Source: Cycas panzhihuaensis
Lineage: Eukaryota; Cycadophyta
Length of the DNA stretch: 64,000 nt
Reading direction: 5' to 3'
NCBI GenBank assembly: GCA_023213395.1
Contig: CM041465.1
Location: forward strand, 17,484,001-17,548,000
The position numbers and the translations under genes were made by a program. The notes under the pieces were generated by a model. The model saw only the letters and a list, made by a program, of their open reading frames with translations. It was not told the DNA's origin and did not search any database. Below, one piece after another: positions 47,637-57,299 of the stretch. The first letter of the stretch is position 1. Every line of letters begins with the position of its first letter.

Positions 47637-50291
47637 TGGATGCACATCTACGGGATAACTACCTAACTAAATCAGAATGGTAAGAGCGGTTGGTAATATG
47701 ATTGAGAAAGGGACCTATAAGTAGGACAAGTACCATGCAGGGTGCCCTGTGCACCGGAGCATGAGTTTAGGACCTGCAATGGAATATAGCTACCAAAGGG
47801 TGATCCCCCAACTTCGAACAAGAGGTGAGGAGGTGTAGGGTTAGCCTGGGTTGACCTAAGGGAAGGATCCTCCTACCCTTGAATGGACAGAAGGGAAAGG
47901 AGAGGAACTTTCAAGGGTTTCCCTAGAGCAATGGGAAACAAAGAAGGATAGGCAAGCAGGTAGCCTAAGGACGGGGTCAAAGTATACCTAAGAAACCTAA
48001 CCAAATGCACAAATGATAAAGAGGGAAGGAAGCTCACATGGCAAAAGGAGGGAAAGGGTGAAAGGGAAGGTTTCCCAAGACCTTTTCCTATGGCTAAAGG
48101 AGATGCATGCAACAAAGTAAATAAAGTATGAACCAAAAGCAAAGTTGATTCCTTTCTATTTCCAGTGAGTTAATTACTACTTATGTAAAGGAAATTCAAA
48201 AGGAAAAGGTGATAGAGTGGAGCGAAAACGTGTACCCGGAACGGAAGCGTGTCGTGACAGTGGTGCTCCCAAGGGGCACCCACAACTACTCCACAAGGTG
48301 CGGTAGTCGTGAAGCGTCGCAGCAGATCAGAATGAGGGGCTCCCTTACCTTCCCTTGAAAAATACTAAAGTACAAAACCAAGGAAATAAAGAGACCAAAT
48401 ACTAGTAATAAATGGAGTATGGAAGTACAACATGCATGGAAGCACTTACCGGCAAAGGGACAAATGGAGAAAGGTCCTTTGTGCTTTCCAGACACCTGCA
48501 AGTAAACGACAACCTCCCCCTTTCTAGAGAAAGGGTACTAACATGGAATGGCAAGATCCTAATAATACATGTCTATGTAAAACAAATATAAACTTAAACA
48601 CGTGTGAGTTAGTATCAACACAATGATGATAATATGTAAAGGAGGATAACCAAAGCAAATGGAAAGTAACCGGTAAGCCTCGGAGTGGCCCACCTCCCGC
48701 AAAGAATAACCCCAACCTCCCCCAAAAGCCACAAGGCAACGAGGGCAAGGCTAAGAAAGATGGTCGTAAAACAATAGTAAGAGAGTTGAAAGGAGCCAAA
48801 GAAGACCTACGGCAAGCTAGGGTGCTATGAAGAGTAAACTGGGCTACCGGGAAAAAAGTTAGGTAAAGAACAAGCAGTCGGGACTTACATGAGTTGCCTA
48901 GACCTAAGCACAAGCCCCCAAACCAGCACTGTAACATGTGACAGTGCTGATTTCAATAGCTAAGGAAGGCCCAACAAACCCTTGTTTGAGTGCCAAGGAT
49001 AGCACAAGGCAAGAGGGAAGGTTTGGGGGGCTAAAATCTGCTTGAGGAGCATGGAAGGTGGTACAGAATCCACCCAGCTCTCTCATAAACCCTATGCAAC
49101 CCCTCTTTGCTACTGCCTCAAGCAATAAACACAACCAAGGAGGCACTAATAATAGGAGTAAAACAATCTAATACAAAAGGGAAACAACCTTCACAAACCC
49201 AAGCAAGAGGACAAGTAAGATAAGGCATCAATTGAATAGGCAAATAGCTCAAATCAATGAATACCTGAGAAGAGGAGGTGAGGCTCTTGCCTCAGTCAAG
49301 GGCTGGTAAGGAGAGGCTAAGAAATCAGCCCAAAAACTATGGTGTAGTAGGTTTGGAACCTTGCTAACGGAGTTGGAGGAAGAACACCTGCACTTGGAAT
49401 GCTTGATGGCTACCCGGGCAAGAATCCGCTGAGATCTCTCCAAAGGGGCCCTCTCCAAGGTGTGTGAAGGGCTAGGAAGATGTCCTAGCCACACCAAAGG
49501 AGAGTTGGGCACTGGAGGACAAAGCGCAGTCCATGTGGCGAGGGCAACAGAGAATAGCAGAGCACAGAGTGGTTTCCTTGAGGAGCAATCCAAAATGTGA
49601 GCCAAAAAGTCCTCAAAAATGAGTAAATGATGACTTAAATACCCAATCCAAACCCTAAAGTGAGCGATTAGGGCATGGTTGGCAGTGAGTTAAGTCACAA
49701 AACACGTGGCAATTTCGTAATAAATGTAAAATTGCCATGGCGAATTTTAAAAAATAAATTAGAACAGTCATCCCGCCGTAAAATCTGTGGTATCGCAGAT
49801 TTTCTGGTGGTACCGCAAAAATCGTGGCAGTATTCACCCGAAGGTAAAACCAGGCCCAGCCACCCAGTCTAGGCTATGGGTAGATGATAGAAAGGGCCAA
49901 TAGGGGCCTGAGACACCTACCCAGGGGTAAACAAGCTAACAAACAAGTCCAAAAGAGCAAAAATAGGGCTCAAACGGTGTGGCAAGTCAACCACATAATG
50001 ACGGGTCATCACACGGGTAGAGGTGGCACAAGCCAAGTGGATCTTAGAGTGAGGAGGGTAGAATGCGGGAAGTGGAGTGGCCACTAAGGTGCCACACTTG
50101 TTAGGAGTATGCCCCTGCTATAGTCGTCATAGGCTAAAATAAGTATAGACGAAGACAAAATCATCTACAAGGCCACAAACATACAGACATGCAAGCAACA
50201 CTCATCAAAAGAAAGCAATAATAAGGTGGGAAACATACCTGCACTTACCTGAGTCAGCAATTCCGTATCCATTCCCGGAAGCCAGGAAACG
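47637..50291 (-). repeat. G3 3' LTR
   Basis: 2655 bp; in plus coordinates starts TGGATGCACATC and ends GGAAACG (expected CA, here CG). The match to 61148-63807 runs end to end without large indels. A hairpin near 49787-49812 (AAAATCTG arms around GGTATCG) lies in it and is partly conserved in the partner at about 63295-63320. Open frames up to 137 codons inside are not kept intact in both LTRs. Confidence 0.94.
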
Positions 50292-50304
50292 TTGCCCCCT
50301 TGGT
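50292..50304 (-). other. G3 polypurine tract
   Basis: On the minus strand CCAAGGGGGCAA precedes the 3' LTR start. Confidence 0.8.
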
Positions 50305-50697
50305 AGTAGAGCCTCGCCACTCGGAAGCCTGGTATGATGGCAAATGCTGGCAACACAACTGTTAGTAACACATGTGTATATAGATATATCAATCATAACA
50401 GTAGGCAAGGGTGCTGGCGAGTGTCATGGTGGAACGCGTGGATACAAAAGTGGCAGTGGAGACAACATAGGGGCTACCTATGAGCCACCTGGAAACTAAC
50501 TGGAAAAACAAAAAAGGCAAGGGGGCTACCCCCACCATAAAAGATGCAGAAGGACATACATAACCAAGTAAAGAGTAAGTAAGGGGTAGGCGCCATAGTT
50601 TTAACTCATTAGCAGCTAGGTTTCAGAGGCACGAATGGGTCGCAAAGCAAAGTGTAAGATGACCTGGGGCTTGGGCGATAGGGTGGCCAGACAAGCC
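50305..50697 (-). other. G3 spacer between extra RNase H and 3' LTR
   Basis: Collinear with G1 6106-6631 and G4 18353-18849. A C-terminal extension of the RNase H (NLAANELKLW-like text) is readable near 50600; nothing else. Confidence 0.5.
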
Positions 50698-51129
50698 TCA
50701 GGGACGGTCAACAAGGAGAGGAAGGTGACGCTCAAGGATGAGGCAAACGAGACTATCTGCCTCAGCGTTGAGGGCCCGAGGGATATGCTAGATATCGACA
50801 GAAGAGAAGTGAGCCAGGAGAGATCTGGCGGTGGAAGCAAGAGTCCTCAAGTGAGGGCATCGCACCTGGTAAACCTGGGTGAGATGAGACACCACAACTT
50901 GAGAGTCGTAAAGCAAAACGATGGATCCATGATGGAAACAGAGAGCATTAGTGAGGGGTTCAATAATAGCTATATATTTGACTTCGTTGTTAGTAGCCTC
51001 TGGGAGGAAGATCCCAGAGTAGAGGAGATCATGTCCAGAAGGGCTACAGAGAATCCATGCAGCGACAGAAGGTCCAGGGTTACTGCGGCTTCCACCGTCG
51101 ATAAAGATGTAAATGGACATGGGTGACAC
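50698..51129 (-). pseudogene. G3 extra RNase H (RnhA-type), nearly intact
   Basis: From the minus-strand ATG at 51129: MSPMSIYIFIDGGSRSNPGP, open for 113 codons, one TAG, then HIPRALNAEADSLVCLILE. All four expected catalytic acids can be placed: Asp in FIDGGS, Glu in ATNNEVKYIAIIEPL, Asp in LLYDSQVVVSHLTQVYQVR, and Asp in NAEADSL. DGGSxxNPGP, NNExxY and the DSQLV-like strand are signatures of cellular and archaeal-like RNase HI rather than of the native gypsy RNase H, which is separately present at about 55530-56100. It would remove RNA from RNA-DNA hybrids. It sits between the antisense gene and the 3' LTR in sense orientation, as in G1 and G4. Confidence 0.85.
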
Positions 51130-51637
51130 AAAGTCCTAGTAGACAATAAATAATAAAAGCAATACTCAAAAGGCAAGCAAAAGGTGGCCGTGAAGGGTAG
51201 GAGGACCTAGCAATGAGATTACCCAGGGTGAGAGCAAGCAGTCTGATCACCATCAGAGAGTGGTCGAAGGAAAAACATCCTGGAGTGCCAAAAGGTCACT
51301 TCAGAAAGCGAAACATGCCCCCGGATGGGGGGGCATCCCCTTTGGGGACCCTGAGAGAAAGAAAGGACTACGAAAACGAGTCCAAGGCGACGAAACGAGC
51401 CAAACGAGTATAAACTCGGGCATGCATAGGAGTGGCACGTAAAACGAGATGGAAGGGCCCAGGGAAAAAGTGTAAAAATGAGGCACCATAAATGCACCTA
51501 CGAGAAAGCACAAAAAAGGTGTTAAGAGAGCACAATAGGTGATAGGGCCAGAAGGCAAAGGCAATCAGGGAAACGGGACGGTCTCAATGGCTGTCGCGGA
51601 GCCAAAAATGGGAGAAGTGCCCGTTGGGGCCCCTGCC

Positions 51638-51646
51638 TATATAAGG
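51638..51646 (+). promoter_or_regulatory. Candidate TATA box for the antisense gene
   Basis: TATATAAGG on the plus strand, about 700 bp upstream of the antisense ATG at 52341. G1 and G4 have AAATAAAAAGG at the aligned place. The distance implies a long leader or a further intron. This is inference only. Confidence 0.35.
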
Positions 51647-52159
51647 AAATCAAACAGAAAATGGATTCATTTTCACTGGCTCTCGTGAGAAACCAGAGCC
51701 ATTCCCTTATGCAACAGGGCACCACCCAACTTCAGAGGCATACAGGGAGAGATCAAACTATTGGATCGGAGAGCGGAGAGAGCTAGCGAGATCAGTAAAA
51801 CGAGATGGTGATAGCGAGACCGGATCTAGTAAGTGGATGTCACTAAACCCAACCCGTTTCAAAGTTTGAATTTCATTGGTTTTTGATAGTTTTTTATGTG
51901 ATTCTAGTGCCCCTTATAGGCAACTAGAGGCCTCTCGGAGTATGAATCAGACCCAGAAAGAGGTGGGGACCTGGGCATTAGGGAGCCCTAGTCCTGGTGG
52001 GCCCCACGGGGTCCACTAGAAGATTTTTTTTTTTTATTTTTCGGGGCAGAAATCCCCCCTTTTAGGGGATTTCCATTCATACCGCAGTAATGATCGCGGT
52101 GCCATGACCATTACCACAGGACTTGATTCTTGCGGGACACGATCATGCATGGACTGACT

Positions 52160-52183
52160 AAACTTAGCAGTACCGCTAAGTTT
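52160..52183. promoter_or_regulatory. Perfect 9-bp hairpin with AGTACC loop
   Basis: AAACTTAGC and GCTAAGTTT arms flank AGTACC. It occupies the same place as the palindromes in G4 (20313-20336) and G1 (about 4636-4665), with different arm sequence but a similar core. Confidence 0.6.
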
Positions 52184-52340
52184 AGCGCAGTACGAAGATA
52201 GTAAAAGAGAAAAAAAAAAGATATAAGGGCCAAAAGAGCCCCAAATCTCAGACAGAGAGAGTTGGGAGAGGGTAAGGAGTGCTAATAACTAACATGAAGC
52301 TAACTTTGGTCATTTTTGATGTGGACAAGCTGTCATCACG

Positions 52341-53640
52341 ATGGATAACCATGAGAACGTAGGTATGGCCATGTTGAGTTATATAGAGATGGCATCACAA
52401 GAGGACAGGGAGATCCAGGGAGATGGCGTCACAGGTGGTAGACTCAATTGAGAGGGATAGAGGACCGGGCCTATGTCTAACGATCGGTGGAGGCGACATC
52501 ACTGGACCTCCTCACCCTACCAGACTACGTAGCAGAGCCTTATAGGACGATGAGGTGGGACAATGATGACGAGGTAGGCAGAGTGGGAGCGCCCGCAGGC
52601 GATGATGACAGAGATGATGGAGAAGATGGGGCCGACCCGTCATGACCTACATGAGAGGTAGGTCCTTCAGAGATGGTAGGAGGTGCAGAGGGTCCATCTG
52701 GGGCTGCCAGAGGAGAGGCAGGCCCATCAGGAGTGCAGGACGAGAGCAGGGGGCCGTGACCAGGGCCCGCAAGCTACGGATCGTGAGGGGATCCAGAGGG
52801 ACGAGAGTTGAGCCAGTCCCTACGAGGAGGGAGGCCCAGGCAGAGGAGGTGCCTAAGGATGAGGCACCCGCAGCTGGCGGAGAGCCAGGAGGGGAGGATA
52901 CCGCATGACCAGAGGAGCCGGTGGCCACAGCAGGTGAGACCTAACCTTTTCCATAGTCGTTTGGCATCCAGATAGATATTTGATTTGATTTGATTATGGC
53001 ATATGGTGAGATACATACTGACGCATTGCATGTTGCATTGGCAGGTGCAGTAGAGATGCAGAGACAGATAGAGGCTATGGTGAGGGAGATATTCCCTCAG
53101 GTATATGCAGAGGGGCAACTTCCCATCCAGGCAGGAGATGAGCCTAGAGTGACAGGTGCCCACATGGAGGCATTCGCCCCGTTAGTGAGGGCGAGGGACA
53201 TATGGGCCACAGAGTCCCAAGAGCACGTGACATCCCGAGGACAGCTGCAGCAGGAGCGAGATGAGGTGAGGCACGAGAGGGATGAGCTACGGAGATGGGT
53301 GCAAGCTATAGAGGCACAGGGCAAAGTAGGCGGAGATGTCGAGAGTAGAGTCTAGATAGCGGTACTCACAGAGCGCTTCAGAGTAATAGAGGAGGGACTC
53401 TGAGGAGAGAGGGATCATATCCAGGCTCGATACGATCAGCTAGTGGAACAGATGGCGTTAAGGTCGAGCCAGAGCAGGATGCATACCCACACAGCGGCGA
53501 TGACCTCGAGGCAACCACGAGACGAGGTGAGCGAGGCAGGCAGCTTGTAGAGGCCCAAGAGGAGCCTCAGAGGGATGTGGTCCCCAGGAGAGGGATCACA
53601 GGGCATCGGAGATGGTACCCAGGGCCCAGGCAGTAGTAGA
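52341..53640 (+). pseudogene. G3 antisense gene: truncated PMD-like exon plus coiled-coil exon
   Basis: ATG 52341: MDNHENVGMAMLSYIEMASQ, matching the G4 and G1 N-termini. Then about 650 bp of the PMD core (G4 20565-21215) is missing, and the sequence resumes with LDLLTLPDYVAEPYRTMRWD. A Gly, Asp, Arg and Ala-rich tail leads to the intron (52934-53044). Exon 2 gives AVEMQRQIEAMVREIFPQVY, HMEAFAPLVRARDIWATESQ and a Gln, Glu and Arg-rich coiled-coil-like run (SRGQLQQERDEVRHERDELR, about 53230-53300). Stops are TGA and TAG at likely Arg or Gln codons. The product would be unable to carry a PMD fold. Confidence 0.65.
52934..53044 (+). other. Intron in G3 antisense gene
   Basis: Donor CAG/GTGAGACC at 52933/52934, branch-like CTGAC at 53018-53022 and acceptor TTGGCAG ending at 53044. 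Length 111 bp. Removing it joins ATAG to AVEMQ in frame (split Gly codon), whereas the unspliced frame hits stops. The aligned places in G4 and G1 have the same layout. Confidence 0.65.
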
Positions 53641-54301
53641 GTAAGAGATGTACATATTGGCTTTGACAGGGGAAAACACGGGCCTCCAGGGGGTCATATA
53701 TAGGATCATATGATTGTAGCCCCCCTGCAAAGACATCAGCTTCCCAAATGTATGATGTGATATAATTTTTGGATGTATATATATACGGGGTAATTGGAAC
53801 CCCATTTGGACATGAGATGCTATGTATATATCATGTGTGGATGACATGTATGTTTATTTTGTATGTTGTAAATGTTAAGTTGTGAATATTTTATGTTGTG
53901 AATATTTTATTGTATGATGTACATGTTCCCTTCCATGTATGGCTATATGTCTAACAGGAGCACACATATATGTCATGAGTGGAGATGATAGAGAGGTGTG
54001 AGGTTAGAGGATAGAGCAACATACAAGTCTACAGAAGAGCATAGTGGAGTATGTGAAGGAAACGGTAGGCAGGAGGGAGGAGTGACGATGCTCCAAAGTG
54101 TCGTCCTGATTGGGGAATGTTCAAGCAAGAAGACAAAAGTTCCTGAGAAGGCACGGGAATGCGGGTTTCACAGAAGGAACCAGACAAAAGAAGAAGGATC
54201 CTTCTTAAATTGCCATTCTACCCGTGGTTGGGAAGAATGGGGACAACCTAAGATGGTAGTTTAGGCTCATTTCGGAGCAGGGCAAAGGGATCGTTGAAAG
54301 A
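53641..54301 (-). other. G3 spacer between integrase and antisense gene
   Basis: AT-rich with ATTTTATGTTGTGAATATTT-like short repeats near 53870-53910. Collinear with G4 22401-23229. No reading frame is conserved. Confidence 0.5.
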
Positions 54302-55525
54302 TCATGCGTAAAACTTCTTAAGGAATTTCCCATTAACAGCTTTCTCAAATTTAAGAGCTTCTAGGGTGGCTATCCTGTAGGTACCATTACCAAGGGATTC
54401 GATAATGATGAAAGGACCAACCCATCGGGGTTTGAACTTGGTCAAGCGATCATGGAGATACTCGAACTTGAGGACATGGTCCCCAGGAAACAAAGGATGA
54501 GAATGAAGATGTTTATCATAGGTCCTTTGTAAGCGAGCTTTGGATGCCAGATTAGCCTGATAAGCGGCTAAGCACCTCTCATCCAAAGCCTCGAGGTCCA
54601 GAAGGTGAGCCTGATAGATTGACTCTTCGTCAATGAGACCTCGAAGGGAGACTTGCAAGGAAGGAATCTCCACCTCCAGTGGGAGTACCACCTCAGTACC
54701 GTAGACCAAGGAGAACGAGATCATTCCTGTGGCAGAATGGATAGAGGTGTGGTAAGCCCACAAAGTAGAGGACAGCTGAAGGTGCCAATCCTTTTGGGAT
54801 TAAGCAATGGTTTTATTGAGAATGTTGACGAGAGCCTTATTGAAAGACTCCACCTAGCCATTTGCCTGAGGGTAGTAAAGGGAGGAAGTCTTGTGAGAAA
54901 TTTTGAACTTCTCACAAAGCTTGTCTATCTCCTTATTACAGAAAGGAGTTCCATTATCAGTCATTAGGATATTTAGAATCTCGAAACGGTAAATGATGTG
55001 CTGCTAAATGAACGTGGCAATCGTTTTATCAGAGGTAGTGATCAAGGGGATGGCCTCTGCCCATTTGCTGAAATACTCCATGGCAGTCAAAATAAACTTG
55101 TTCTGTGATGACAAAGGTGGGGAGATAGCCCCGATGAGGTCTAGTCCCCACTGAGCAAAAGGCCATGGTGAAACAATAGGATGTAGGGCCTCGGAAGGCA
55201 CTTGGGAGATGTTGGCATGTTCCTGACATCACCAACATCTCAGAGCAAAGGCATGAGCATCCTTAAAAAGGGACAGCCAGAAATAGCCCATGCAAAGAAT
55301 CCTCTGAGCCATCGGCTGGCCCCCAAAGTGACCTCCACAAATACTGTGGTGGCATTCACGAAGTACCCGGTCAGCTTCGTCAGTAGTGACATAGCAGAGG
55401 AGGATCCCATCGAAGGACCTCTTATACAATACCTCATCCATGAGGAGGTATTGCCTAGCAGAAGTCTGGATACGAGATCTAACTTTACTCACGGCATCGG
55501 GCAGATTGGCATGTAAGATATCGCA
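54302..55525 (-). pseudogene. G3 integrase
   Basis: Minus-strand frame, one frame from RT-RH, opening near 55525 (DILHANLPDAVSKVRSR). It has the zinc region HHSICGGHFGGQ with CW(stop)CQEH, the catalytic Asp in WGLDLIGAI, the second Asp in LMTDNGTPF, and the Glu in YYPQANG(stop)VESFNKAL. The C-terminal RWVGPFIIIESLGNGTYRIA is the GPF/Y module of gypsy integrases. It ends at KKFYA(stop) at 54302. There are four or five stops, mostly TAG at Gln positions. It would insert the cDNA into the genome. Confidence 0.92.
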
Positions 55526-56200
55526 TTATATCCCCATACTACTCATTATCGGTGAGTGGATGGAGAGAGAATCCCTAAATCGTCAGGATAGACTCATTAT
55601 GGAGAGAGTCGTCAACGGGGGCACTAAAGGAGTTAGGGATAGGGGCGTCCACGAGTTGCTCGGCCACTACCATTTCCTTCTTTGATTTCCAGTTGATGAT
55701 ATGGAGGTTAAATTCTTAAAGCAGGATGGCCCATCAACCGGCCCTACCTATCAAATCTGAATGAGTAAGTAAGTATCATAAGGGATCAGATTGAACAATC
55801 ATCTTGGTGGTGTTACCAAGCAAGTAGTGTCTGAACTTCTTGGTCATATGGACCAAGGAGAGGCACTCCTTCTCGGCAGGGGAATAGTTAAGCTTAGCAG
55901 CCACGAGGGTGTGGCTGATGAAATATATAGCTCTCTCGGTTCCTGAGTCATCCTCTTGGGCTAACATAGCACCCAAGGACTTGTCAGTCACCGAGGTGTA
56001 TAGGATAAAGGGCCTATCAAATCGAGGAGGCACCAACGTAGGAGCAGAAGCAAGGGCTTCCTTAAGTCCTTCGAAGGCCTTTTGGGTCTTATCAGACCAG
56101 GCAAAAGAAGCTCCCTTCTTCAATAGGTTCATGAGGGGTTTAGCGCTCACAGCGAAGTTTGCTAAGAAGCGCCTAAGAAAACTGGGCCTTCCTAGAAACG
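55526..56200 (-). pseudogene. G3 native RNase H
   Basis: PLMNLLKKGASFAWSDKTQ, then RPFILYTSVTDKSLGAMLAQ (first Asp), FISHTLVAAKLNYSPAEKE (Glu), KKFRHYLLGN and QSDPL(stop)YLL (Asp), the standard gypsy RNase H after RT. It runs into AILL(stop)EFNLHIINWKSKKE, a typical tether segment. A one-base frame change near 55520 separates it from the integrase. Confidence 0.9.
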
Positions 56201-57299
56201 ACTTAATCTATTGTTGAGTTCTAGGTGGCAGCATATCAAGGATTGCCCTGACCTTGTCAGGGTCAATCTGAATTCCTTATTTGGACACAAGGAACCCAAG
56301 GAGTTTACCTGAGGTGACGGCAAACACATACTTGAGCGGATTTAGGCTGACATGATACTTGCGGTATCATGAGAAGATGGCACGCAAGTCAGATGGATGA
56401 TGGGCCCTGACATGGGAGAGACCCATCATATCATCCATGAAGACCTCCGATGTGTTATCAATGAGGTCATGAAAAATGAAATGCATGGCTCTTTGGTAAG
56501 TAGCACCTGTATTCTTGAGGCTAAAAGGCATCACCTTGTAGACGAAGGTACCTCAAGGTGTAGTGAAGGCTGTCTTGTGGTGGTCTTCAGGAGAAATCTG
56601 AATTTGGTTATAGCCGGAGAAGTCGTCCATTAAAGACATGACTTCAAATCTAGCAGTGCGATCAATAATTTGATCGATAAAGGGCAATGGGAAGTTGTCC
56701 TTAGGACAAGCATTGTTGATGTCGCAGAAATCGATACATATACGAATCGCCCCATTCTTTTTAGCAACGGGGATAATATTGGAGACCCATTTAGGGTAGT
56801 CAATGGAAGTAATAAGCCCAGCATCCAGAAGCTTCTCAACCTCCATCTTGACGATAGCTGAGAGCTTTGGGTGAAGGGGACGCTGCTTCTGGCGCACAGG
56901 GTGGGCGCCAAGAATGGTGGTGAGGTTATGAGTGACAATAGAGGGGTCAATTCCCTTCATGTCAGCATAATCCCACGTAAACATATCTTGGAACTCCTGG
57001 AACAGAAGGGAGTACTCCCTTATCTCATTAGGGGAACACTCCAACCCGACCTTAATGACCTTACCGGGGGCCAAGACTATGTCTTGGGTTGCCCCCATGC
57101 ACATGGCATTACCCTCCTCGAAGTGGAGAGGGGCAAGGTCAGCAAGAAGAGGTGGAGTAGGAGATGGGATCAGATTGGCAAGTGTGGATCCAATCGTAAG
57201 GATCTTCTGGTGACCAAGCCTGTGGTGACCAGAAGGCAAGTTGGGTGCAAAACCTGCTAGGTGCTCAAGTAGGGCTTCATCATCCTCGAAGTAATCCAC
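56201..57299 (-). pseudogene. G3 reverse transcriptase
   Basis: Frame open from VDYFEDDEALLEHLAGF: a linker with CMGATQDIVLAPGKVIKVG, the conserved YADMKGIDPSIVTHNL, then RT with VEKLLDAGLITSIDYPKWV, ICIDFCDINNACPKDNFPLP, MSLMDDFSGYNQIQISPED and KTAFTTP(stop)GTF. Palm motif PFSLKNTGATYQRAM and the catalytic FMDDMMGLS (about 56420-56445) follow. FMDD replaces the YVDD usual in gypsy and is shared with G4. PFS for PFG is likely a decay change. Between 57299 and 56553 the frame is open for 248 codons. Confidence 0.93.

Larger units (their letters stand above)
51130..52340 (-). other. G3 spacer with hairpins and TATA-like box
   Basis: Collinear with G1 4474-5731 and G4 19261-20500. It contains a TATA-like box at 51638-51646 (plus strand), a T-run near 52023-52036 and inverted repeats between 52080 and 52190. 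It may hold the promoter and leader of the antisense gene. Confidence 0.5.

Noticed and set aside
48524-48937. 137-codon minus-strand frame in G3 3' LTR
   Set aside because: The homologous place in the 5' LTR (about 62040-62440) is broken, and no motif or hydrophobic pattern is convincing.
50635-51126. 163-codon plus-strand open frame
   Set aside because: It is the complement of the extra RNase H; the minus-strand reading has all catalytic motifs, the plus-strand one none.
50698-51129. Host RNase H gene
   Set aside because: It is inside G3 limits, repeated in G1 and G4 at the same place, and has no introns or flanking host sequence.
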